Origin: CAVRQM01 sp963838805
GTDB lineage: Bacteria > Pseudomonadota > Alphaproteobacteria > Acetobacterales > Acetobacteraceae
Direction: 5' to 3'
DNA: 64,000 bases
Assembly (NCBI GenBank): GCA_963838805.1
Contig: CAWISK010000007.1
Coordinates: 1 to 64,000 of the forward strand
Shown here: one piece after another, positions 52,266-61,330 of the stretch
How positions within the stretch are numbered: position 1 is the stretch's first letter
Layout: the number at the start of each line of letters is the position of its first letter
Translations under genes and position numbers: made by a program
Notes under the pieces: model-generated
The model's database searches: none
What the model saw: only the letters and a program-made list of their open reading frames with translations
What the model was told of the DNA's origin: nothing

Positions 52266-53072
52266 ATGTCCAGGCGTCGTTCGGCGATCGTCGTCGGTGC
52301 CGCTGGCGCGGTGCTGCTATCCGGTCTTACGGCATCGGCCCAGGATCAGTGGACCGGCCCGGCCGCCTCCAGCGAGGCGTTCGCCATCCACGCCCGATTT
52401 ACAGCGGATCACATGGCCACCAGGCTCGGTCCCGTGGCCGATCTGCGGGCCAGCGCACCGCCTGCCTATTCCAAGACGAAATTCGTCACGTCCTTTACCG
52501 GATCGATCGCCGTGCCGCCCCTGGTGCCTAACACCGTCTTCCCGGTCGTCGCGAACTTCACCGCCAATGCGTCGATGCTGCGCTCGCATGTCGCCTCGTC
52601 CGGCATCCAGCTCGATTCCGTGTCGACCTCGGGCCGATCCGGCATCGACAATGCGAGCCTGCTGATCGCCAACCCGTCGGGGCCGGTCGTCGTGCCCCCG
52701 CCCGCGCCGTTCCTGACCGTCGGCGCCAGCGGCGTGGCGGCGTCCGCCAACTACGCGAAGGTGTTTCCCTCTGCTGTCACCGTGTCGGGGAATGCCAGTT
52801 TCGGCTCGCTATCGATCGACGGCAGCCTGGTCGGCAACACGGTCATCACCTATTCGGGATCGGCGCCGAAGAACACGATCCTGTATCAAAGCCCCACCGT
52901 CACCGTCACCGCGAACCAGCAGATCATCGAGGGCATCATCTCCTGCCCGCCCTGCGTGTTCACGCCCACCCGCATCAGGGTCCATGCACTGGACATCAGC
53001 CTGGACAAGGCCCTGATCGACGGGCGCCCGGTGTCCGGGGACATCGCGTTGGGTGACGCCTCCGCCGAGTAG
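52266..53072 (+). CDS. Secreted hypothetical protein
   Basis: 268 residues. The ATG at 52266 opens a signal peptide (RRRSAIVVGAAGAVLLSGLT) ending at ASAQ. The mature part is rich in Ser, Thr, Val and Ala with beta-strand periodicity and a C-terminal CPPC pair (ISCPPCVFTPTRIRVHALDI). No family is recognised. A GGAGG lies upstream. It has no obvious operon partner; the serC leader RNA begins about 50 bases downstream. Confidence 0.7.
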   Translation: MSRRRSAIVVGAAGAVLLSGLTASAQDQWTGPAASSEAFAIHARFTADHMATRLGPVADLRASAPPAYSKTKFVTSFTGSIAVPPLVPNTVFPVVANFTANASMLRSHVASSGIQLDSVSTSGRSGIDNASLLIANPSGPVVVPPPAPFLTVGASGVAASANYAKVFPSAVTVSGNASFGSLSIDGSLVGNTVITYSGSAPKNTILYQSPTVTVTANQQIIEGIISCPPCVFTPTRIRVHALDISLDKALIDGRPVSGDIALGDASAE

Positions 53073-53119
53073 CCGGCGCGCGTCTCGCACATGGCCCTGG
53101 CGTTCCCCGCGCCGTCGCG

Positions 53120-53182
53120 CTAGCAACGGTGCGGGCCACGTCCCCCCACCGGGACGCTTCTCTTCTGAAAGGGAGAGCCGTC
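53120..53182 (+). ncRNA. serC-type leader RNA (candidate)
   Basis: Two hairpins precede serC. The first is CGTCCC (53139-53144), loop cccacc, GGGACG (53151-53156). The second is CTCTT (53160-53164), loop ctga, AAGGG (53169-53173), whose 3' arm contains the serC Shine-Dalgarno. This matches my memory of the alphaproteobacterial serC RNA motif, a putative cis-regulator. Pairing of the ribosome site would let it gate translation. The match is by recall, not by covariance search. Confidence 0.55.
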
Positions 53183-54367
53183 ATGGGCGATCTCGCCGCG
53201 AAGCCGGAATTGCGTCCGGCCAATCCCAATTTCTCCTCCGGACCCTGCGCCAAGCGCCCCGGCTTCTCGCTGTCCGCACTGGACGGCGCGCTGCTCGGCC
53301 GCAGCCATCGCGCCAAGGGTCCCAAGGCACGGCTGGCCGAGGTGATCGAGCGCAGCCGCGCCATCCTCGGCATTCCCGACGATTGGCGGCTGGGCATCGT
53401 CCCGGCGTCGGATACCGGCGCCATCGAGATGGCGATGTGGTCGCTGCTCGGCGCCCGGCCGGTCGATGTGCTGGCCTTCGAGAGTTTCTCGCAAGCCTGG
53501 GCCACGGACGTCGCGAAGCAATTGAAACTTGCCGATGCGCGCGTGCTGTCCGCCGACTATGGCCGACTTCCCGACCTGACCAAAACCGATCCGGCGCATG
53601 ATCTCGTGTTCGCGTGGAACGGCACCACCTCCGGCGTCCGCGTGCCGGACGGCAGCTTCATCGCCGACGACCGCGCCGGCCTCGTGCTGTGCGATGCCAC
53701 ATCCGCCGCCTTCGCGATGGACCTGCCGTGGCGCAAGCTCGATGTCGTCACCTGGTCCTGGCAGAAAGTGCTGGGCGGCGAGGCGGCACACGGGATGCTG
53801 GCGCTCTCGCCGCGCGCGGTCGAGCGGCTGCTGACCTACAAGGCGCCGTGGCCGTTGCCCAAGATTTTCCGCCTCACCTCCGGCGGCAAGCTCGCGGAGG
53901 GAATCTTCAAGGGCGAGACCATCAACACGCCCAGCATGCTGTGCGTGGAAGACGCGCTGGACGGGCTGCGCTGGGCCGAGAGCGTGGGCGGCCTGCCCGG
54001 CCTGATCGCCCGCAGCGAGGCCAATCTCGCCGCCGTCGCGCGTTGGGTCGCCGCGAGCGGCTGGGCCGCGTTCCTGGCGGACGATCCCGCCACGCGCTCC
54101 TGCACCTCGATCTGCCTGCGCATCACCGCCCCGTGGTTCGCTTCCCTCGACGCCACGGCACAGGCCGAGGCCGCGAAGTCCATATCCTCGCTGCTGGAGC
54201 GCGAGGGCGTGGCCTACGACATCGCCTCCTACCGAGACGCGCCGCCCGGATTGCGCATCTGGGGCGGCGCCACGATCGAAACCTCCGATATCGCGGCGCT
54301 GCTGCCCTGGCTCGACTGGGCGCATGCGCAGGCAGCCGCAACCTTTGCCAAGAGGGCAGCGGCATGA
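53183..54367 (+). CDS. serC: Phosphoserine aminotransferase
   Basis: 394 residues, alphaproteobacterial/archaeal type (FSSGPCAKRPGFSLSALDGA, then RSHRAKGPKARLAEVIERSR). It transaminates 3-phosphohydroxypyruvate with glutamate. The PLP lysine is in VTWSWQKVLGGEAAHG (about residue 195). ATG 53183 was chosen because GGGAGAG lies 6 bases upstream and conserved residues begin soon after. The stop overlaps serA by 4 bases (ATGA). Confidence 0.95.
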   Translation: MGDLAAKPELRPANPNFSSGPCAKRPGFSLSALDGALLGRSHRAKGPKARLAEVIERSRAILGIPDDWRLGIVPASDTGAIEMAMWSLLGARPVDVLAFESFSQAWATDVAKQLKLADARVLSADYGRLPDLTKTDPAHDLVFAWNGTTSGVRVPDGSFIADDRAGLVLCDATSAAFAMDLPWRKLDVVTWSWQKVLGGEAAHGMLALSPRAVERLLTYKAPWPLPKIFRLTSGGKLAEGIFKGETINTPSMLCVEDALDGLRWAESVGGLPGLIARSEANLAAVARWVAASGWAAFLADDPATRSCTSICLRITAPWFASLDATAQAEAAKSISSLLEREGVAYDIASYRDAPPGLRIWGGATIETSDIAALLPWLDWAHAQAAATFAKRAAA

Positions 54368-55959
54368 GCGCGCCGAAGGTTCTCATCAGCGACAAGCTCT
54401 CGCCGGCCGCCGTCGAGATCTTTCGCAATCGCGGCGTCGAGGTCGAGGTGAAGCCGGGCCTGTCGCCCGCCGAGCTGCGCGCCATCATCGGTGGCTATGA
54501 CGGGCTGGCGATCCGTTCGGCCACAAAGGTCACGCGCGAATTGCTGGAGGCGACGGAACGCCTGCGGGTGGTCGGCCGCGCCGGTATCGGCGTGGACAAT
54601 GTCGATGTGAAATCCGCGACCGCGCGCGGCGTCGTCGTGATGAACACGCCGAACGGCAACGCCATCACCACCGCCGAACACGCGATCGCCATGCTGTTCG
54701 CCCTCGCCCGGCAGATCCCCGAAGCGAGCGCCAGCACGCGCGCCGGCAAGTGGGAGAAGAACCGCTTCATGGGCGTGGAACTCTACGCCAAGGTGCTGGG
54801 CCTGATCGGCTGCGGCAATATCGGCTCGATCGTCGCCAACCGCGCGCAGGGCCTGCACATGCGCGTCATCGCCTATGATCCGTTCCTGACCGAGAGCCGG
54901 GCGCTGCAATTGGGCGTGGAGAAGGTCGAGCTGGATGAGCTGCTGACCCGTGCCGACGTGATCTCGCTGCACACGCCGCTGACCGACGCCACGCGCAACA
55001 TCCTCTCGCGTGAGGCGATCGCGCAGACGAAGCCGGGCGTGCGGATCGTCAACTGCGCGCGCGGCGGCCTGATCGACGAGAGGGCATTGGCCGACGCGCT
55101 GCGCTCCGGCCATGTCGCGGGTGCGGCACTCGACGTGTTCGAGGCCGAGCCGGCGGGTGCGGACAATCCGCTGTTCGGCCTGGAGAACGTGGTCTGCACG
55201 CCGCATCTGGGTGCCGCCACGGCCGAGGCGCAGGAGAACGTGGCCTTGCAGGTGGCCGAGCAGATGAGCGATTTCCTGCTGACCGGCGCCGTCACCAACG
55301 CGATCAACATGCCGTCGGTCACGGCCGAGGAAGCACCCCGGCTGCGCCCGTACATGGAGTTGTGCCGCCTGTTGGGAGGCTTCGCCGGGCAGCTCACGCA
55401 CGCTCGCGAAGGCGTGATCCGCCGCGTTGTGATCGAGTATGAGGGCCTGGCTGCCGGCCTGAACCACCGGCCGCTGACCGCGGCGGCACTGGCCGGCCTA
55501 ATGGGGCCGGTGATGGCAGGCGTCAACATGGTCAACGCGCCGCATTTGGCGCGCGAACGCGGCATCGACGTGGCCGAGACGGTGCATGACCGCCCGAGCG
55601 AGTATCAAACGCTGGTGCGCATCACTGTCGAGACCCCGGCGCAGACCCGCGCCGTCGCCGGCACCCTGTTCGCGGGCTCGCGGCCGCGCATCGTCGAGAT
55701 CAAGGGGATCAAGGTCGAAGCGGATTTCGGCCGTCACATGCTCTATGTCACGAACCAGGACCGGCCGGGCTTCATCGGCCGCTTCGGTGCGACATTGGCG
55801 GATGCCGGCATCAACATCGCGACCTTCCATCTCGGCCGCGCCGAGGCGGGCGGCGACGCGATCTGCCTGGTGAGCGTGGACGAGAGCGTGCCCGAGCCGG
55901 TCCTCGCCACGGTGCGGGGCCTGCCATTGGTCATGCAGGCGACGGGACTCTCGTTCTAG
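54364..55959 (+). CDS. serA: D-3-phosphoglycerate dehydrogenase
   Basis: 531 residues, long form. This is the first committed step of serine synthesis, paired with serC. The NAD-binding motif is VLGLIGCGNIGSIVA (about 143-157); catalytic residues lie in NCARGGLIDERAL and CTPHLGAAT. An intervening ASB domain (about 315-450) and a C-terminal ACT domain (MLYVTNQDRPGFIGRFGATL) follow, the latter suited to serine feedback inhibition. Confidence 0.97.
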   Translation: MSAPKVLISDKLSPAAVEIFRNRGVEVEVKPGLSPAELRAIIGGYDGLAIRSATKVTRELLEATERLRVVGRAGIGVDNVDVKSATARGVVVMNTPNGNAITTAEHAIAMLFALARQIPEASASTRAGKWEKNRFMGVELYAKVLGLIGCGNIGSIVANRAQGLHMRVIAYDPFLTESRALQLGVEKVELDELLTRADVISLHTPLTDATRNILSREAIAQTKPGVRIVNCARGGLIDERALADALRSGHVAGAALDVFEAEPAGADNPLFGLENVVCTPHLGAATAEAQENVALQVAEQMSDFLLTGAVTNAINMPSVTAEEAPRLRPYMELCRLLGGFAGQLTHAREGVIRRVVIEYEGLAAGLNHRPLTAAALAGLMGPVMAGVNMVNAPHLARERGIDVAETVHDRPSEYQTLVRITVETPAQTRAVAGTLFAGSRPRIVEIKGIKVEADFGRHMLYVTNQDRPGFIGRFGATLADAGINIATFHLGRAEAGGDAICLVSVDESVPEPVLATVRGLPLVMQATGLSF

Positions 55960-56081
55960 CGGGGTGGCTGGTCTACTCTGACGCCCGCTGTGGCGGCATC
56001 AGCCCGTGGCGGCCTGGGGATCCGCCCGCCGCGAAGGCCGCTGCACCCAAGCCGGGTTGGAGAAGGGCGAGGCCACCGACC

Positions 56082-56759
56082 ATGAAGCCGATGGACGAGG
56101 AGCACTTTGCGGTCCTGCGCCGGCACATGGTCGAGGTGGTGGCGATCCACGCCGATCTCATGGGCGACGAACTCGGCCGGGCCGTTCTGCACGAGCGGGT
56201 GCTGGACGCCATGCTGCGCATACCCCGGCACCATTTCGTGCCGATCGAGCTTGCGCCCGTCTCCTATCATGACACGCCGCTGCCGATCGGCTTCGACAAG
56301 TCGATCTCGCAGCCGTTCATGTGCGCGCTCATGACCGACCTGCTCGCCCCGGAACCGCACGAGGTGGTGCTCGAGATCGGCACCGGGCTGGGCTACCAGA
56401 CGGCCGTCCTGGCGGAGCTGGCGGGCCGGGTCTGGAGCGTGGAGATCGTCGAGGAATTGGCCAATGACGCCGAGCAGCGCCTGCATCGGCTAGGTTACTC
56501 CAGCATCGACATCCGCGTGGGAGACGGCTCCCGCGGCTGGGCCGAGCACGCGCCCTACGACAAGATCCTGGTGACGGCGTCGGCCGAGCAGCCGCCGCAC
56601 GCGCTGTTTGAACAGCTCCGGCCCGGCGGGCGCATGGTTCTGCCGATGGGGCCGCCCGAAGCGCAGCGGCTGACCGTCATCGACAAGACGATTGCGGGAA
56701 ATCCCCGGCATCAAGAGCTTATCCCGGTGCGGTTCAGCCTGCTCGAGACGGTCCTGTGA
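56082..56759 (+). CDS. pcm: Protein-L-isoaspartate O-methyltransferase
   Basis: 225 residues. It repairs isoaspartyl residues using S-adenosylmethionine. The family substrate loop is GFDKSISQPFMCALMTDLLA; SAM motif I is VLEIGTGLGYQTAVLAELAG, with the acidic end in VEIVEEL. Motifs II/III are YDKILVTASAEQPPHALFEQ and LRPGGRMVLPMG. It starts at ATG 56082, 122 bases after serA. Confidence 0.93.
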   Translation: MKPMDEEHFAVLRRHMVEVVAIHADLMGDELGRAVLHERVLDAMLRIPRHHFVPIELAPVSYHDTPLPIGFDKSISQPFMCALMTDLLAPEPHEVVLEIGTGLGYQTAVLAELAGRVWSVEIVEELANDAEQRLHRLGYSSIDIRVGDGSRGWAEHAPYDKILVTASAEQPPHALFEQLRPGGRMVLPMGPPEAQRLTVIDKTIAGNPRHQELIPVRFSLLETVL

Positions 56760-56841
56760 GGGTCGGACCCGGCACGGATCTTCCGCAGCACTCCGCCGAC
56801 CCTGGCGCGTTCTTGTGGCCGCCCGCCCGGAGCAGCCGCCG

Positions 56842-58083
56842 ATGCAGGATAGCTACGACGATGCCCACCCGTCGGATCGCAGCCAGCGCGGCCTCGACTG
56901 GCTGACCTTCTTCATTGCCGACGTGCAGACCGGCTTCGGCCCGTTCGTCGCCGTGTACCTTTCCGCTCGCCACTGGCCACAGGGCGAGGTCGGCCTCGTG
57001 CTCTCGATCGGCTCGATCATCGGTGTCGCGAGTCAGCTTCCGGGCGGTGCCATTGTCGATGCCGTCGCCTCGAAACGGCTGGTGATCGCGGTGGCGCTGG
57101 GCATGATCGCGGCCGGTGCGCTGATCTTCGCGTTCTGGCCGAGCTTCCTGCCGGTCATGCTGGGCGAGATCCTGCACGGGTCCACCAGCGGCCTGATCAA
57201 GCCGTCGCTGGTCGCCGTGGGCCTGGGGCTGGTGGGGCACCGCGCCTTCAGCCACCGGCTGGGCCGCAATCACCGCTACAATTCGCTCGGCAACGCGCTG
57301 ACCGCTGGCGGCATGGGGATGCTGGGCCATTTCATCGCCAAGCAATGGACCTTCCTGTTCGCAGCGGCGCTCTGTGCGCCGGCGTTGTTCTTTCTAAGCC
57401 GTATCAACGGGGACGAGATCGACTATGCGCGCGCGCGTGCGGCGCCGTCGCGCGACAAGCCGCGCGACACGGTGCGCCTGCGCGATCTGCTGAAGAACCG
57501 CAACCTGCTGATCTTCGCCGGCTGCCTCGTGCTGTTCCAGTTCGCCAATGCCGGCGTCATGCCGCTCGCCAGCGAGCGCCTGGGCCAGCAGCACGGGCAG
57601 GAGTCGGAGCTGGTCACCTCGGCCCTGGTGATCGTCCCGCAACTGGTCAGTGCCGCGATCGCCACCTGGATCGCCGGCCGCGCCGATCGCTGGGGGCGCA
57701 AGCCGCTGCTGATCGCGGGCTTCGCGGCGCTGCCGCTGCGGGTGGTGCTGTTCATGCTGGCACCCAATCCGCTCTACCTGATCCCGATCCAGGCGCTCGG
57801 CGGCCTCACGGCGGCGGTGATCGGCGTGCTGATGCCGCTGGTCGTGGCCGACGTGACGCGACGGACCGGCCGCTACAACACCACGCTTGGGGCACTCGGC
57901 ACCGCGACCGGGATCGGCGCGGCGGTCAGCACCACGGCGGCCAGCTATATCGCCCAATACCTGGGCTACGCCGTGGGCTACGCCACGCTGGCCTTGGCGG
58001 GGCTGATCGGGGTCGGCATCGTCTGGTGGTTCATGCCGGAAACCCAGCCGGAGGAACACAGGACGCGGCCCGCCGAGACGTAA
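56842..58083 (+). CDS. MFS transporter
   Basis: 413 residues with about twelve membrane helices in two halves. The N-terminal half has LTFFIADVQTGFGPFVAVYL and LSIGSIIGVASQLPGGAIVD; the loop 2-3 motif is degenerate. The C-terminal half has GRADRWGRKPLLIAGFAALP, a clear MFS loop motif. It resembles uncharacterised efflux-type MFS proteins. No regulator is adjacent. It ends just before the 29-bp inverted repeat. Confidence 0.82.
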   Translation: MQDSYDDAHPSDRSQRGLDWLTFFIADVQTGFGPFVAVYLSARHWPQGEVGLVLSIGSIIGVASQLPGGAIVDAVASKRLVIAVALGMIAAGALIFAFWPSFLPVMLGEILHGSTSGLIKPSLVAVGLGLVGHRAFSHRLGRNHRYNSLGNALTAGGMGMLGHFIAKQWTFLFAAALCAPALFFLSRINGDEIDYARARAAPSRDKPRDTVRLRDLLKNRNLLIFAGCLVLFQFANAGVMPLASERLGQQHGQESELVTSALVIVPQLVSAAIATWIAGRADRWGRKPLLIAGFAALPLRVVLFMLAPNPLYLIPIQALGGLTAAVIGVLMPLVVADVTRRTGRYNTTLGALGTATGIGAAVSTTAASYIAQYLGYAVGYATLALAGLIGVGIVWWFMPETQPEEHRTRPAET

Positions 58084-58155
58084 GCCGGCGCTTTGACGGA
58101 TAGCGGGGGGCGCTGCTAGAGCGGGGTCGTGCAGAGTGCAGCGGCAGCGTAAATT

Positions 58156-58243
58156 GTCATGGCCGGGCTTGACCCGGCCATCCGTTTGCAACCCCGAGAT
58201 CGTCGCTGCCGGACCGGATGGCCGGGTCAAGCCCGGCCATGAC
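58156..58243 (+). repeat. Perfect 29-bp inverted repeat, 30-base loop
   Basis: The arms 58156-58184 (starting gtcatggccgggcttgaccc) and 58215-58243 are exact complements. The sequence type (catggccgggcttgacccggccat) is a common intergenic palindrome in alphaproteobacteria. It ends 15 bases before the mlaE ATG. Confidence 0.95.
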
Positions 58244-58258
58244 GACTGCGGAGAGAGT

Positions 58259-59125
58259 ATGCGTAAAACCGCTCTACGGCCCGCGCCAATGGACCAATCA
58301 CCCGACGATTTGAAGCTCGCGTCAGCCGCGGCGCTGCGCCCAAATCCGCTGCTCGACGGGGTCGGGGCGATCGGCCGGGCGGCGCTCGCCATGCTGGCCA
58401 GCACGGGCCGGCTGGCGCTGTTCGGCGTGTCCGGGCTGCTGCACCTGGTGCGGCCGCCGTTCTATGGCCGCGCCTTCGCCTCGGCGTTCATCGAGATCGG
58501 CTTCTTCAGCCTGCCGGTGGTGGCGCTGACCGCCATCTTCACCGGCATGGTCCTGGCGCTGCAATCGGCCACCGGGCTCGCGCGCTTCTCGGCCGAGAGT
58601 GCCGTGGCCAGCCTCGTCGTGCTGTCGGTGACGCGCGAGCTGGGGCCGGTGCTGGCGGGGCTGATGGTGGCCGGCCGCGCGGGTGCCGCGATGGCCGCCG
58701 AGATCGGCACGATGCGTGTGACCGACCAGATCGACGCGCTGACCACGCTCTCGACCAACCCGATGAAATACCTGGTCGCGCCCCGCCTGCTGGCGGCGGC
58801 GCTGGCGATGCCGCTGCTGGTGATCGTGGCCGACATCCTGGGCGTGTTGGGCGGGACGATCATCGCCACGCTGAAGCTCGGCTTCGCGACCCGCACCTAT
58901 CTCGCCAACACCGTGGCCTTCATCCACACCGACGATGTCGTGACCGGGCTGGCGAAGGCCGCCGTGTTCGGCTTCCTCGTGGCGCTGCTCGGCTGCTATC
59001 ACGGCTACAATAGCCGCGGCGGGGCGCAGGGCGTGGGCTCGGCCACCACCTCGGCGGTGGTGTCGGCGTCGGTGCTGATCCTGGCATTCGACTACGTTCT
59101 GACGGAATTGTTCTTCACCCGATGA
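58259..59125 (+). CDS. mlaE: MlaE-type lipid ABC transporter permease
   Basis: 288 residues. The MlaE/TTG2B core begins LPVVALTAIFTGMVLALQSA; it continues with ELGPVLAGLMVAGRAGAAMA, EIGTMRVTDQIDALTTLSTN and PMKYLVAPRLLAAALAMPLL, all family blocks. An N-terminal extension of about 60 residues precedes the membrane part. It works with MlaF, with which it overlaps by 4 bases, to move phospholipids between the membranes. No mlaD gene follows in this window. Confidence 0.93.
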   Translation: MRKTALRPAPMDQSPDDLKLASAAALRPNPLLDGVGAIGRAALAMLASTGRLALFGVSGLLHLVRPPFYGRAFASAFIEIGFFSLPVVALTAIFTGMVLALQSATGLARFSAESAVASLVVLSVTRELGPVLAGLMVAGRAGAAMAAEIGTMRVTDQIDALTTLSTNPMKYLVAPRLLAAALAMPLLVIVADILGVLGGTIIATLKLGFATRTYLANTVAFIHTDDVVTGLAKAAVFGFLVALLGCYHGYNSRGGAQGVGSATTSAVVSASVLILAFDYVLTELFFTR

Positions 59126-59919
59126 CCGACCCGGCGCGGCTGCGCGACGCCCTGACTCCGAAGATCCGCATCCGCGGCCTGCGCAAGAGTTTCAATGGCA
59201 AGGTCGTGCTGGACGGCATCGATCTCGATGTCATGCCGCGCACCTCGATGGTGGTGATCGGCGGCTCCGGCTCGGGCAAATCGGTGCTGCTGAAATGCAT
59301 CCTCGGCCTGATGCAGCCGGACGATGGCAGCATCGAGATCGACGGGCAGGATTTGCACAGGCTGGACCGAAGCGAGCGCGAGGCGGTGCGCGCGCGCATC
59401 GGCATGTTGTTCCAGAACGGCGCGCTGTTCGACAGCCTGCCGGTCTGGGAGAATGTCATGTTCGGCGCCCTGGCGCGCCGCCGCCTGTCCCGTGCCGACG
59501 CCCGCGATCAGGCGGCCGGCGTGCTGGAGCAGGTCGGGCTCGCCGCCAGCGTGGGCGAGATGCAACCGGCCGAACTGTCGGGCGGCATGCAGAAGCGCGT
59601 GGCGCTGGCGCGGGCGATCGCGGCCCAGCCGGACATCCTGTTCTTCGATGAGCCGACGACCGGCCTCGATCCGATCATGGGAGCGGTGATCGACGGCCTG
59701 ATCGTCGATTGCGTGCGCCGGCTCGGCAGCACCGCGGTCGCGATCACGCACGACATGGCGAGCGCCACGCGCATCGGCGACCGGGCGGCGATGCTCTACC
59801 ATGGCAAGCTGGTCTGGACGGGCGCGGCCGCGGACCTGCTGCACAGCGGCAATCCTCTGGTCGAGCAGTTCACGCACGGGTTGCGGGAAGGCCCGATCCA
59901 GATGGAGTTGCGACGGTAG
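59122..59919 (+). CDS. mlaF: MlaF-type lipid ABC transporter ATPase
   Basis: 265 residues. Walker A is IGGSGSGKSVLLKCILG (about 49-65), the Q-loop MLFQNGALFDSLPVWENVMF, the signature ELSGGMQKRVALARAI, and Walker B ILFFDEPTTGLDPI. The GALFDSLxVxENV segment is typical of MlaF. The start overlaps mlaE by 4 bases. It is the last gene of the pair; a minus-strand regulator follows. Confidence 0.95.
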   Translation: MTDPARLRDALTPKIRIRGLRKSFNGKVVLDGIDLDVMPRTSMVVIGGSGSGKSVLLKCILGLMQPDDGSIEIDGQDLHRLDRSEREAVRARIGMLFQNGALFDSLPVWENVMFGALARRRLSRADARDQAAGVLEQVGLAASVGEMQPAELSGGMQKRVALARAIAAQPDILFFDEPTTGLDPIMGAVIDGLIVDCVRRLGSTAVAITHDMASATRIGDRAAMLYHGKLVWTGAAADLLHSGNPLVEQFTHGLREGPIQMELRR

Positions 59920-59945
59920 GGCGGGGGTGGTCAGGTACGGTCCCT

Positions 59946-60294
59946 TCAGGTCTCGAAATAGCGCGGCCGGTCGAGATCGGAAATCAGTCCGGCCTGCTTC
60001 GGCTGCCACCGTCGCAGGTTGATATGCCCGATCCAACGCCTCAATTCGTCGTCGGTCACTGACATGAGCTGCGCAAGATGCTGGCCGCGCAGGATGTACC
60101 CGGTGCCGGCTTCACCCTTCACTGGCATGCTCTGACGGATCAGCATGTCCATATCCCGGTAAATCGTTCGCTCCGAAACACCGAAGGGCGCCGGCAACGC
60201 CGCAGGCGCGCAGGGTCCGTCTATGCCCCAGCAGCTCGGTGATGCGAAACAGGCGCTCGCTTTGCCCAGATAGCGGCACGGCCGCTCCCGACAC
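59946..60294 (-). CDS. Short HTH regulator (YafY-like N-terminal domain, one +1 shift)
   Basis: About 115 residues from GTG 60294. The helix-turn-helix reads SERLFRITELLGHRRTLRAC then, after an extra C near 60193, GVSERTIYRDMDMLIRQSMP and GEAGTGYIL. This is the HTH_11 plus wing of WYL-type regulators. The WYL sensor domain is missing; instead there is a 45-residue tail (VTDDELRRWIGHINLRRWQP). It diverges from the EamA exporter gene and may regulate it. Confidence 0.65.
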
Positions 60295-60357
60295 TGGCTG
60301 TCAGGAGTATGCCACGGCCCGGTGGACCGGCGGCGGCTCCGTGCGGACAATTGCCGC

Positions 60358-61233
60358 ATGGGCAAGCTCAGCCTGCGGGCCACTGGAACCGGAACCGTGC
60401 TCGTCACCCTTTCGGCGATCGGCTGGAGCAGCGCCGGCCTGTTCACCCGGCTGGTGACGGCGGATAGTTGGGCTATCGTCGGGTGGCGCGGCGCATTTGG
60501 CAGCCTCGCGGTGCTCATCTATCTGGCATGGAAGGAACGCGGGCGCACCGCGAGCGCGGTGCTGTCGGTCGGCTGGGCGGGGATGCTGGCCGCAACGATT
60601 TCGACGCTCGCCTCGGTCGTCTATATCGCCGCCTTGCTGTTCACCTCCGTCGCGAACGTCGTTGTGGTCTATGCCACCATGCCGTTCGTCACGGCAGGCC
60701 TGGCGTGGCTGCTGATCCGCGAACGCCCGAACCCGACGACGCTGCTCGCCACCGGGGTAGCCTTGATCGGGGTCTGCGTCATGGTCGGTGGCGGTGGCGC
60801 GCACGGCACGCTCGGCGGCATCGTTCTGGCATTCGCGATGACCCTCGCTATGAGCCTCCTCACGGTGATCAGCCGTCGGGCACGCCGGATTTCGATGATT
60901 CCGGCAACCTTCATTTCCGCCGTGCAGCTTGCGATCGTTGGGGCGTTGGCGACCCCGCTGCTTTCCGTCTCGACGCATGATATCGTCGTGCTGGCCGTCT
61001 TCGGACTTGTCCAGGCTGCGGCACTCGCCTGCTATCTGGAGGGCACACGGCATTTGACGGCGTCGAGGTCGGCACTCCTGAGCGCGTTGGATGTGCCGCT
61101 CGCCCCGTTGTGGGTCTTATTGGTCGTTGGCGAAATCCCCGCGCCCGCAACCCTCTTGGGAGGGGCGATCGTGCTTGCGGCGGTTCTCTGGGACATTGCC
61201 CGTTCCGAGCCGCACCCGGCGGTCTCGGCATGA
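60358..61233 (+). CDS. EamA/DMT-family transporter
   Basis: 291 residues with ten membrane helices in two EamA repeats: first half LVTLSAIGWSSAGLFTRLVT and VANVVVVYATMPFVTAGLAW, second half IVLAFAMTLAMSLLTVISRR and SALLSALDVPLAPLWVLLVV. ATG 60358 is preferred over the GTG at 60322, as conserved sequence begins with GKLSLRATGTG. Substrates of such exporters are amino acids or other small metabolites; nothing here narrows it. It is divergent from the short HTH regulator. Confidence 0.8.
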   Translation: MGKLSLRATGTGTVLVTLSAIGWSSAGLFTRLVTADSWAIVGWRGAFGSLAVLIYLAWKERGRTASAVLSVGWAGMLAATISTLASVVYIAALLFTSVANVVVVYATMPFVTAGLAWLLIRERPNPTTLLATGVALIGVCVMVGGGGAHGTLGGIVLAFAMTLAMSLLTVISRRARRISMIPATFISAVQLAIVGALATPLLSVSTHDIVVLAVFGLVQAAALACYLEGTRHLTASRSALLSALDVPLAPLWVLLVVGEIPAPATLLGGAIVLAAVLWDIARSEPHPAVSA

Positions 61234-61330
61234 TGTTTGAATAGAGGAATGAGAAGCGTCGCGATCAGACGCACCGAGGCCGGGCGACCGAAGGCAGGCT
61301 GCCAACCCCGATATGCGCGGCGGCATCGGT

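Noticed and set aside
59946..60294. A complete WYL-domain regulator
   Set aside because: The sequence stops about 45 residues after the HTH and shows no WYL motif.
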